Shown piece after piece: positions 41,101 to 53,300 of a stretch of 64,000 nucleotides of DNA. Position 1 is the stretch's first letter. Each line of letters begins with the position of its first letter. The stretch is from Balanoglossus misakiensis. Lineage: Eukaryota; Hemichordata. Both the position numbers and the translations under genes were made by a program. Below the pieces are notes generated by a model. The model saw only the letters and a program-made list of their open reading frames with translations. It was not told the DNA's origin and made no database searches. The stretch covers positions 10,974,001 to 11,038,000 of the forward strand of contig CM082580.2 of assembly GCA_040954595.2 (NCBI GenBank). The letters are read 5' to 3'.

Positions 41101-43200
41101 TATTAGAATCAGGGGTTAGCACAATCTAGTTCGCACCCGGCCTCAGGTTACTTTCTGTGCCATTCGAACCAAAGCGGCATGAGAACAGACATCTACGAAT
41201 GACCCTGGCGCAATCGCTGGCATCTTCTTCACATTAAATTTCCGTAATGCTGTCGGCCTGTCGAGTACGATCAAGTTCTATCTAAAGTGGATGATACGTG
41301 TGGCAACGTAATATTACAAGTACTGTCGCGAGAATGATTCACATCGAAATGATGTCCTGTAATTTATAAATTAAGTGATTCCTCAAAACTTTACGTGGTA
41401 TGCAACGAAAAACATTCGAGTTCCCGGAACTGACAGAACGATCCATTCCGACCTAAATAAGGATTCTGAGAACTATGTGTATGCATGATACCTTTTTGCT
41501 GGATAAAGTAAAACCGGGGTTCACTCGGTAGCAGAGCTTTGTATACATGAAGCTACAGGTGGCGATTTCGATTGCTTTTTAATCTTGTGAATTTGCATTG
41601 TACAGGTGTCGGCGTCTTTGACACTTATCGGCAGTTTCCCCCAGGAGAACGGTTCGTCTCTCGTACATTTCATCAGAACCATCCCACAGGAACAGGTTCG
41701 CCCCACAAACATCGAACCTTTGAGTGGGTTCCTTCACCGATCTTTAATTGGATCTGCTTTCAAATAGGGACCAAAGATCAAATGCTGTATCAGGGAGGAG
41801 GTTTGGCGTGACAGAAGAAGTCGGTTGGGTCTTTAGATTAGGCACTGCTCGTTTGGTGTAACGTGTTAAAAATCATGGTAAATCATGGACATTGTATTGA
41901 CCAAAATCGTCCAAAATCAAGGAAATCTTCATACAAAAAAGTTTTCATTTCTCTCCAGAATAGCACAAACTATATATGGGGTGATAAATGCATGGATATA
42001 TGTGAAAATCAGTTTGAAAATCTCCTCATTGAATTGCATTTAACCTTCGGCTAATTTATCCACCCTCGCATTCGTCTTTGACAGGAAGGTTAATTATTTT
42101 CACACTCAGCCGATGCATTACAGAAAAGAAAAATTGGAGTTCGGTTTCATTCTATGACAGGTAGATTTGAAAGATTGCAATTGGATTACTTACTGGGGCA
42201 GAAAGCTATCTCGGTGATAAAATCGACAAGCATATCTAACCGTCCCTGTTGGGTACTTGTGCCCATGTACTGGCCACTTGGGTTTTCTGAGCAGAATGAT
42301 GGTCGTCGAGACGGAGACCCCCCGGGGATGCGAATGTCCGTGGAACTAATTACCCCAAAGATTTAATGAAGGGACGAAGAGAAATCTTACACGTTAATCA
42401 AGATCTAAGCAATCTTCATCCGAGTGTCTTTTGATTTCATGAATATGATGAGCGGAATATATACGCCCTGTCTTGCGGCAAACCAGATCAGTAATATCCA
42501 GCCGAACTTCCGCTAACAGATTACACTGTATTACCCTCCTGTACCTTTTGGAAAGCCGGGGTCCGATTTTAAGAGCCCTACTTTGTCATTTGACACATGG
42601 CTCATTTTTCTCCCGTGATTAAAACCGTGACAGTAATCTTTTTGCCTAAGGAAATAGCATACATGTATACTAGCATATTCATTTGTTTATGTCCGAAATG
42701 CTGTTTCCATTGCATCGATACCCGTAGTTTTGTGGTTGAAGTTTGCATCAGAGCATATCGTAGTATTCCCGTGCGTGCTTTGCCTGTCGCTGGGCTTACC
42801 GATTTCGGGGAAAAACTTGACTCTAAAAGTTAGATTTTCGTCTGTAAAAAGTACCCTGCCACCACCCATTTTAATTATGGTTTTGTCTTACCGATTAATC
42901 TGAAATGAGCGTATAGTATACGATTCAAAGTAATCAACGAGGTCCCAGACAAAAAAAGAAGCGCACAACACGTTTTCTTCGGGGAAGTGCGCGGACGGAA
43001 CACAATATACTCCCGCGACAGCTCTGATCGATGACTCGGCTCTCGAATTAATGCCATTACTTGTGAGAAGTGAATGTACATTACCGGACATGTCAAACTT
43101 AGACAAAAATAATCTTTCCCCATTTTCACCGCGTGGATAATTGATGGAACATATCAGGGGGCTAGTTTGATGTAGACTAAACGGAAGTCTTTTTCTCGGT

Positions 43201-43298
43201 GGAAGGTCGTAGACGAGCGCGGGGGGGGGGGAGGAAGGTCGTAGACGAGCGCAGGGGGGGGGAGGAAGGTCGTAGACGAGCGCAGGGGGGGGGGGGGA
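43201..43298. repeat. G-rich minisatellite, three copies of 31-33 bp
   Basis: Units start at 43201, 43233 and 43264 with GGAAGGTCGTAGACGAGCGC, each followed by a run of 9-13 G residues (the first uninterrupted, with A inserted in the others). The G-run length varies between copies. It lies about 0.9 kb upstream of the receptor ATG at 44224. Confidence 0.9.
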
Positions 43299-44032
43299 AT
43301 CAGCGTTTCCAACAACGACTGTGCCAATGGCATTCCTCGCGCCTTATTGCTCATTAACTCTAACTTGGGGAGTACGATTCTGAGTTTGTTGTTCATATCG
43401 TGCAAGTATATAAGAAGACGACGGGAGGCTCCTCGGTAAAAAGTGTGTCTAGTGTTGTCATTACTCGCCAAGACAAGAGGCAATCCATACAACAGCGGGA
43501 GACGACCTTTCTTTCGTCAATTACAGTGACATTGGAAACTTTTCGACCGATCTGCATCAATTTTCCGTTCCGGAACTCAGTCCTAGCCGTCCTTCGCTAT
43601 GTGAAGCACCTTTTTTTGTTTTCTCGTCGAACGCCATGGAAGAAATTTAAGCAATCGGATGAGCCAGGTAATTTCGCCACCCCATGCACTCCCGGACAGA
43701 AGCGAACATTGGGAGAAATCTAAAGTGATCGCCCTGCACGCTACATGAACTTTTCCCCCTGACAGGACTGAAACATTCACAGCGGATAAACGATACCAAT
43801 TTCTTTCTCTTTTTTGTGTCCAAACGAAAAAAAACGAAATCCCAGAGTACGCATTACCTGCGCTGAAACTAATTTCAGAGCTTGCTGTCTTTTTCTGAAA
43901 ATAGACAGTTCCCGGAAGAAAAGCAACAGCAAGCACATACATGTATTTGTTATTTGGTCTCATTTGAATGCGAAGAGAAATCGGTGTTTTCCTCTAAGTC
44001 GCTGAGACATTAGTTCGGAAGAAAAGAAGCTG

Positions 44033-44040
44033 TATATTTT
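44033..44040 (+). promoter_or_regulatory. Possible TATA-like element upstream of the short-form start
   Basis: TATATTTT lies about 190 bases upstream of the ATG at 44224, compatible with a local promoter for the short receptor form. AT-rich octamers are common in this DNA, so support is weak. Confidence 0.2.
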
Positions 44041-44223
44041 GATCCCCGTCACCCGTGCGCTTACAGTCTGCGACACAGACCTGCGAAGTTACTAACTGTA
44101 TTACCAAAAATAACACCGAAGCGAAAAGTTGAAAACAGAGAACAAGTCGGTATTCCTCTCATTCAGTCTGACATCGCCTTCATCTCTACTTTCTTACTAA
44201 ACATTCGACGAACAATTGACGTC

Positions 44224-44497
44224 ATGATATCGGCACGGTCGCCCGCTACTCTCTGGTGTAGCGTTTTGGTCGTGGCTGTCACAAGTCACATAAGCGCGGG
44301 CACCACTCCGTCCCTCACGACGGTTTACCCGACATCGGTCCAGAGCCTCCTGGATTTCGGAACGCCCGAAGATATCCAGAACTTGCTCAACATCACTCTG
44401 CAGGAACTCCAGAAAATGATCACTCCTCACTTCACGTTCCATAACCTCTCGTGTGACGATGCCGCTGCAGGTCATAAGAAATGGAACTTCTCCAACG
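44224..44497 (+). CDS. CRHR: Receptor exon 1, short-form start: signal peptide and HRM N-terminus
   Basis: The ATG opens a 91-codon exon ending in phase 1 at donor gtaagg. Residues 1-25 form a convincing signal peptide: an Arg in the n-region, hydrophobic core [10 protein letters not shown], and small residues ISAG near the likely cleavage site. The mature part has a predicted amphipathic helix ([15 protein letters not shown]), three N-glycosylation sequons (NIT, NLS, NFS) and one mature cysteine, Cys77, the expected HRM Cys1. The reading frame stays open back to a stop at 44011-44013 but has no other ATG, so 44224 is the start. A TATATTTT box lies about 190 bp upstream (44033-44040). The split last codon (G + GT) gives Gly at the junction with the 51686 exon. 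Confidence 0.85.
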
Positions 44498-47400
44498 GTA
44501 AGGCGTTTCTGTGACTTCCTGAATTACTCAGAACAGGACAGGTTACTTGGCATTTGAAATGGTTGCCGGTTGCATGGTCAAACTCGGTACGGCTGACTTC
44601 GGTCTAATGTGAGCTACGTATGTAAGGGTCCCCTTCATAAACATTGCGATTTCGTTTCAGACTGGTTCAAAACCCGTCGCAATTTGGCAAACATCTCTTG
44701 ATCATGCCATGTCCTTTATCAACTAATTTCGGTCGATCTTTGATTCAATATTTATAACATGGTGGGACGTAACGAGAGCACAGTAAATACACTTAATGAA
44801 GGGATGCTTTGCAAGCCCTTAGCTTAAAAAATCACCAAACTCTTTTCGGCTGAAAAACAAGAACGTCCACAACATCCAATGACATCGCGCCAAATAATGA
44901 GCGCGCAGCTGTACGCAATTTCCCATCTGAAGAAAGTGTGTACTTTTTACAAGGGATTAGAGTGGGAGTGAGCCCAGCGACTTTGTGTTTGCGTTTGGCG
45001 AAATGAGATCTCATATCCATATTAAGCCGAGCATGAGAACCTTACGAGGGTTTTGGTCGCCTTAGTAATGTTTTTATTTCGTGTGGATTCCTCTTATATA
45101 TAAAACGTGTTTTCTGTCGCAGTGATATGTGTGTTTCATAAATATATATACAAAGAAACACTGCCACGTTCAGGACATTGTCTTCAGTGCGCGACGCGGT
45201 GCAAAACACGGCGCATTTAGCAATGAATCAGCCGCGTACTGCCTTTGATAAAAATGGCTGATAGACTGTCGCTTATTATGTTCGCGCTGAGTTCTGCTCC
45301 CCTCATATGCACGAACTAATTGGATAGTCAAGGAATCGAGAGAAATGTGAATAATCCACTAGCTGAGACACACAGTCAAAGATGAAAGTGAGCGATATCG
45401 GTTCGGTGACAAAAAAGGGATTCCGGACGAAAGATAAAAAAAAATTTAAGGATTCATGCCGAAATCACCGTCCAAGGAATCCTGAGCGTGTCATCTTGAC
45501 GTCGAGCGTCATATTTGACACAGAATGTATTTCAAAGGTTGCCGGATCAGTTTCGTCATATCACCTTTACGTAAACAAATACCACGTAATTGAAGAAAAG
45601 CTCAATTCATTGCCCCTTCTATCGAAAATAAACCACGCACAAGACCATAACTACGGGATGGTTCTTTGCGATATTGCTCATTTAGCATTCTCACCCCCTG
45701 GCTCCGATGTTTTTCTCACTCCTCAGCGCGTCATCTTCGCCGATCAATAGATAGGCTAATCACGAACACCTCGAAGCTATTTAAGCGTGCTTGTTTTGGA
45801 CAAACATTGTTAACCTTCGCAATTCGAGCACGCAGTAACGGTTTGCGTCAATTTTTGTTTGCTTGGTTTGATGTGCACCGTTTCTGAACGAGTTAACGTC
45901 TTGTGGATGTTGGCTGTAGGGTATAGATTGCACTGTATCGTCCAAATATTGCTTTGAAAAGAGGTTACGGAAGAACCTTTCAATTCTTTGCTCTATATAA
46001 GTGTGTGAGGTGCCTCCTTGAAAACAATGAAGAAAACAGCGTACTCACCAACTTTTTTTCATAAAAATCACAACCTTACATTTTCTCCATATAATAAACG
46101 CAGAGATTGGCAGCCATCTTGAATTTAATGTTTGGGACAATTTTGCTTTGTCATGCAAAAAATATATGACCCACTTAATCAATCAGTCATTCTGTCTATT
46201 ACTATTTTTATATACGTAAAACTGAAGAGATTTGCTTCCACGTACAATCTACTGTCAATTACATTCTAACTCTCATTTGCAATCTAATTAGTTTACTTGC
46301 ATCTGGCTGATTTCAACAGCAGCATTCATGTACATGTATTTCACCGGGGACCTTATTATTCACAATGACTTGTTTTTCTGTAATTGTCTCATAAGTTGAA
46401 AAGCCATGGTTTTTTCTCCGACTGCCTCTGTGTCAATTGAAGCGGCTAGCGCACGCCAAGGTAAATAGGATCGATTGGAATGATAGAACATGTTGGAAAA
46501 TGCTCTTCGCTCACTCTGTCCAGAAGAGATTATTAAATGTGCCTATATCAAAATGCCTTTTCCCGGAAGAACGAAGTTATCAGGATCTATGACATTATCG
46601 CATTTCTCTAGACTATATGTGAAAGTAATTGATGCAATGTCGAAGTACATCTTGTGTGAGCAGGTGAGTTTGTGCGATCAAGCGCACAACGCTAAATTCA
46701 GATTGATGGATTCACAAGGCGTGCATGTTAATGTAACCGAGATTGAAGACTTGTTTTCCCTGAAATAGCGTTCTTGAATTACGACTTATAGTACGTTCTG
46801 GTTGACCATGTCCGTTCAAGAAGCAAGTGTCTGAGGAGTGTAGAGTTTACTAAACCTTTGGTCCGCTGTAATTAATCGTATTGAGTTTATTTGACACGTA
46901 AATGACAAGTTGGATCGCATAAATGAACTCAATTTTTCGCTTCATCTGAAGTGTGTGTGGGCGCAGCGCGAGGCATAATCTTAGCAGGCGATTACCTGTA
47001 CCGCGAGAATCACACATAAAGTTGGAAAGTAAAATCATGAAAATAATGCAAAAAGAGGCTTGATTTTTTAAAGAGATCTGAAGTTAAATGACCTTTCAAA
47101 GACTTCATTTGGTTTGCTGATATCAGAAAGAAAATTCAATTTTTCCTGAAATGTGCAGACACAATATTAAACATCTTGTCAACATGTCCGGAAGATCATA
47201 ACTAATATAATATCGACGGTATCTGAATTCAAGAGATCATCTAGTTCATTTTAGATCTAATTTCAATTTCCCGGGGTCAAACAAGCTCGCATATGTAATC
47301 GATCTTTTTCCATTCCTTCATTCTCCCGCGAAAGATGATACAAAGTCATTTAACGAAGCTAAATTGCGAAATTTTTCTGTCTGCGAAATTTCAACGGATG

Positions 47401-50303
47401 TCGATCTCCTCTCCTTGATGTCATTACCTGTTTGCATAAAGGCTTTCCTCTCCAAACTTCTCCTTCTATATGCCATTTCCTATGCGACTGTTGTTTGACA
47501 TAGTAACTATCAAAACTTTAGAACGAACTAAACAGTCGAATGGGAGGACAAGCCGTGGCCGTTGGGAGTTCAAAACAAGCTTGCAGGCACTACTGGGCTA
47601 ACCCGACCCAAAACAGTCAGCTGTCGATTTTGATTTTAAAAACAAGTAATCTGCGCAACATTTTCTCATAGATTACGTATACCGATCAATTACAGTTCCG
47701 TCAGGAAGGAAATTCATTTATGAAGTAATCGCACAACTCAGAATATATTTCCTAAATGACAGCACCGTTTTAATCAGAAAGTTCAGCTGTTTATTATTCA
47801 TATGCTGATGAGCTCAAGTGTTCATTTCTCCATTCCCTCGAGCGATATACAGAAGTCATGTTAGCACGTTTCACTGACTCGCAAGTGACATGCGTAAAGT
47901 AATGTGTTTTGGCCCGTTTTAATTAGTTAGCATGGTAAGTTAGAGCCATGTAATGTCTAGCCAATTTGATAAATACACAACGTTTAAATCACATCTATCC
48001 AGCCATAAGCTGGCTAATTTATACTGCCGCACATGCGGGACGGAACTGATTTTTGTGTAAGGGCTCATTCACAAATAATGTGTAGGGGGTATGGTGGATA
48101 TTTGATTAACATTTTATGTTTAGATCCCCGCTATTCCCCCCAATATTTTCATTTTAAGTCAATGCTCTCCCAGCACAATTTCAGTACTGTAAGTTTATGC
48201 GAATTCAATGGGATATGTTTCTAGCCCCCTTATTTCCTTCGACCCCCTACCCCTTACTGATGAACTCAGCCTAATTTTGGAAAACGATGCACTCCTAATT
48301 GCCTACAGCGGGTGGATTAGTGCAGCTGTTGAAAAGTCCTGTTGCTAGGATACCGTTCGTCATGTGATTGAAAGACGTGGCTTTATGTGGGCTCCCTTGA
48401 ATCCAGTTGAAATGGGGAAAGTTCGCTCGCATCAAAGTGCATTCCGTATTTCACGGATTACTGCTTCTTACGGACGTTTTTTCTTCTTCTTCAAATGACC
48501 CGGTGACTTGAATCCCGAGTTCTTGCTTTAATAACGATTACTCTGATCTGTGTCCTTGACGCATTTTGCTGTGTTTGATATCTTCAATTGCTGTTCGGTC
48601 GACTCGAATAAAAAGTTTATAAATACAAAAAAGAGTGGGAAGACTAACATTCCAAGTTCTCATAGTGCGCTTACATCCTTAAATTATTTAGTTTGTCATG
48701 AGTGAGACCCATTCTCTTCAGACAAAAAACAACAGCCGCCTCTTCAAGTCAAGATTGTATGTAATCTGTTCTAATGTAACTTGTATTAGTGCATCTTCTG
48801 TATATTTAAAGTGTTGTATTTAGTAATTGCGCGCTGGCAGTTACAAATGTACGTCTATGTAATGGAATATCAAAGTACACCATATATCTTTCACCTTTAC
48901 GGGACTGTAATACTAAGTGAGGATGGCTGAGCTGTGAACGTTACAAGTAAATGCCACAGACGGCATATTTTATCCGTATCTATCATTTTTATAGATACAA
49001 AATACACGTGGATTAGTGATTTGCCTATCATACAAAACGTAAAAGAATCGTGGTTTAAATAACCTTGAAGGGTATGTTGACGCTAATGATATCATATTGT
49101 GTTATAAGCTAGAAGTGCCACCCTCTCGAATAGGGACAGCGTGTAAATTCGTGACGTTGCCGTTCCCATGGAAACATTGTCATTTCCCCATATCACATCT
49201 TTTCAATTGTTCTCGTCAGCGAAATATGATCCCACTTACAAACCACCTATAACCCATCTTCAAAATGTCAAGAATTTAGCCAGCTTGTCCTTGAAGTCGT
49301 CCACGCTATTAAAAGCATCCTGCTCGTATGTGCCGAAAGAATTCAAGAGAGGGACCTAGCTTCCATTTTCAATCGACGAGATTGTTCAATCCGTGTACTT
49401 TGGACGGAAGTTCACTCTTACATGCGATTGATTCTTGGGGGATCTGTAATGTGAATGAGCAAGATATGCGTTCCCGCGGCGACTACAATGTACATTTGGT
49501 AGTTCCGACCTCGTTGATGGAAAAGACAGCGGCGCTCTTGTGTAGGGTAGTCCCAGCAGGCAGTTGTGCCATAGACATTGTAGATAGAGCGGTGACGTAT
49601 TGCACCGGACTCAATCAACTGAATCGATACAACGGCATCCTGAAAGCCGAGTTCCAGAATCGTTCGCTTCTGACTGAGAAAACACGCCACAAAGAAAATC
49701 AGTTTAATTTACAGCGATTGCAATAGGTTAAGGTCAGCGGTTGAGATAAATATAGGTTCTGCCGCACCATAAGCACTATTGATAAACCGATCACAAGCAA
49801 CATACAAACTTGTCATCATGCAAGGAAATATTTGGAGGTTTACATGTATGATGCACTATTAAGTTCATTCAGATTCCTGTTATGGCTATGTTGTCGTTAA
49901 GTGAATTCCAATTCTACTCTCACTGAAGTGTGTAAACCCTGGGGCTGTTTTAATGGAGGCACTCGAAAGTCCTGTTGTAGTCTTGCACCTTGGGCAGTGA
50001 TTGGACAATGCAGTCATTAGAGCAAGTTGACACATAACTGTCAGTAGGAACTGTGTGTGTTTGCTGAGTGAATTGGCCTAAGGACGCGGAGCTTATACCA
50101 TGTCGAGGCAGATCTTTGCCATTTACGGATGAGAGGCTTTAGTACAGCGCCGACTTCTCTTGGGGAAGCTCGCTGTATTGTACACATTAGTCTTGGGAGC
50201 GAGGTGATGGCGGTCATTTACATAGAAAATGTTGATTAAATGCACCAGTGAATACACATTCGACTTAACTGCACATCCGATAGTCTTTGGTACAGAATAA
50301 GAC

Positions 50304-50350
<47 letters not shown>

Positions 50351-53300
50351 CGCACACACACACAGTCAGACACAGAGACAGAGACAGAGACAGGTAGACA
50401 GAGATAAGACATCGACAGAGAGAGTCACGCTTCTGATTACTCCAGCATTCAGGTAACCAATTTTACATGTCATCAAATTTGAAATCAAAATCACCCCCTG
50501 GAAATGTCACGGTAAACTGAGACGTAAATTATCAGTGAAATCTGATAGCTGATTTTGGATTAAGGCTCTTGGGCGCTGAAGAAAAAGAAGATAGGATCTA
50601 CTCAAAACTTTCATCGGATTCCATATTTTCATCCGCATCCGTTAGCGAAAACCTTAACAGAATCATGTCTACTATCTTCTCTCAATGCTTGACGTAACCC
50701 ATGTCATTTGCAAAATACCAATTCCTTATTAATCCCCATTGCATTGGCATCATTTAATATTAAGGATCTTCTTTAATAGATATTCCTGCCGATGATCAGA
50801 CGCTTAATGATAAAATTAGAAAACGTTCAGAATTAATATCGTTCCATTAAATCCGTGGTCGATCTACATTATAATGGCAACTTAGCGCCTTGTATTAGCT
50901 AGACGTGATGTTAGATTACATCACTATTCATCGTTTTGATGCAAGAGACGATTACTTAGTCGTTATATGACGTAGAATTCAGGACGCCACATTTGCGATG
51001 AAAAGGAGATGAAACATGTCAAGGTTTTTCCGTGTATTTCTACCTTTAACATCTTTAACGATGAATCAATCTGGCGAGAGCGTAGTTGTGTGATTGTCGT
51101 TTTATGTCAGATGTCTAAAACATCAAGTAAACTTGACGCACTCGATTAAATCAATCATCCTTAGTCGTTGCTGATTATATAACAGAGCGAAATAATTATT
51201 AAATCGCGTGACTGACATCTGGTTCCGATAATGCGTCTGCTCAAAGTTTTAATAAATTCCCACGTAAATCATTGCAAGGTTTCATCAGCTTTCGCCCAGG
51301 GGTCGCACATTTTTGTGCGATATATTTTTCCTGCTGGTTCCAGCTACTTACAAATATACAAGAAACATGCCTAATCTACGATGAAGGGTTACCGTTCGTT
51401 ACGTACAGGTGAATTTGTTACGGGGCCGTCCGTCACTTTCCCACAGTCCGCTGGTTCCTCGTTCTTCATTCCCTCGCCCCCAATTTCAATCATTTCATCA
51501 CATCCATTTGATAGTGAATGGTTGAAGCTGTGCGGCAGTGACATAATCTTGTACTTGTGGAAAGTACAAAGTGTTAGTCGTAATCGCATGCATGCATGGT
51601 TTCTTCCAATGTGCACTGCGCATACAGGTTTCGCGAAGTGACCTTAGTGTTATAACTGTTTGAAACGTGTGTTGCTATCTTTCAGGTGAACACTGTAACA
51701 CAACCTACGATTCAATCTCATGTTGGCCGAAAAGCAAACCCGGTTTGGTGTCCGTGTCCTGTCCCTCGGAGTTCAACAACCTGAAGTACGACACAACAGG
51801 TAAGTAAAATTTCAGGAAGCTCAATCCCAAGGACCTTTAAATAAAGTTCATATACTCATAGTACGTGACCGACGAGGACCTTTTTTGTTCGTTTGATATC
51901 AATTTCATGGAATTGCACCGGAAGGTTTAAGGATTGAGCTTCCTTGAATGCCGCGGAATGAATTGGGCAATTATGAGTTCGTCGATTATTTGGTCAAGTT
52001 TAGTCCATTACTTCTTTGTGAAGCAGAATAGGTTCGTTTGGACTTGTTTGTATTTGTACACTGAAACAAGAGTTGATCGTTATAACGATCATTTTACTTA
52101 TAAGTGATCTTTTTTAATTTGAACGCATTGTAGTCCTGCATGAAGCTAACGCGGGTTTGTGTGCTGACGGTAACGTTCAACTTCATATAATTACTTAGCG
52201 TCTTCAAAAGTTCACAGTACCAGGTCATAGTGAACACTAAAGATCTGATAAACATGTATGGTATCCTTTGGTAATCACCTTGTGTTTCGTGCTTGGCACA
52301 TTTTAAAGATGTGATCAAAAATACATCTGCCCTTAAGGAAACGGGCCATGAATACGTCAAAATAGCCGCACACACTGTGCCATTCGATTAGAGCAATTTG
52401 TTCCAGGATATTACAATCTTCTCCGAAGCCTAATTTAGGGGGTTCTGATTGTTAGGGCACAGATGTCAGCGGCCCGGCCTTGATCAAGTGAGCCAAATGC
52501 TTTAATATTCAAAGCTGGGTATGCAGTCTACTTGCTTCTGTCTCAGACACACTTGGTTGATGAAGCAAGCATCCATGGCCTCCGTTAGTGGAAAAAAAAT
52601 AAGCAACCGCTGTTAGTTCTACAGCGCCATACCCGCTGGGATAGCACTGAGCGAGACTTGTTTCAATTTTATGATATTAGCGTTGAATATTTTAATGTGT
52701 GGATAATGGGCGAGAATAACAGTGAGTTGTTTGTTATTCTGGTTAATTATTTCCCCATAGAATTGGGTTTTGTTCGGCGTCGAGACTGAGCTCCGTGGGT
52801 GTAAAATTTACCGCGTTTCCATGGTTACCAGAGAACATAACATGATTATTTGTAAATTTTATTCAGGGCCTGTTATTTTTATTTTGTAAAGTGTTACTTG
52901 ATTTTAGTTGATTTATTACACGGTATATATAGTACAATGCAATGTACAAAGTTTACACACACACACATACATACATGCACACACACGCAAAGTTGACATC
53001 ATTTGTTGATGCAAAGTTTATACAACCCCCTACTATATAGTTAATTCACTATTGTCTGCTGCCGAAGTTGTAATTCTTACACTAATTAATCGTATTCGTC
53101 TACAGATAATGTGACAAGATGGTGTCATCCGAACGGCACGTGGGGTAAAGCCAATTATACCAACTGCCATCTGTTAGATGACATCTATGACTACGACTTA
53201 GAAGATGATGTAAGTATCCCATGTTCAACGAATTCTCGCAACCGCCTGTCAGGTTGCTCAGTCGGCGCCGCGGGCGCTCTGGTACCTTGATGAAGAACCC

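Larger units (their letters stand above)
33244..44223. other. Intronic/upstream region between the two alternative N-terminal exons
   Basis: No additional exon recognised. Contains CTGT, GTGC and ACAAC microsatellites and the G-rich minisatellite at 43.2 kb. The last part should include the promoter of the short form. Confidence 0.5.
51800..53105. other. Receptor intron 2
   Basis: About 1.3 kb, with the inverted-repeat pair at its 5' end and a CA microsatellite near its 3' end. No exon seen. Confidence 0.8.
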
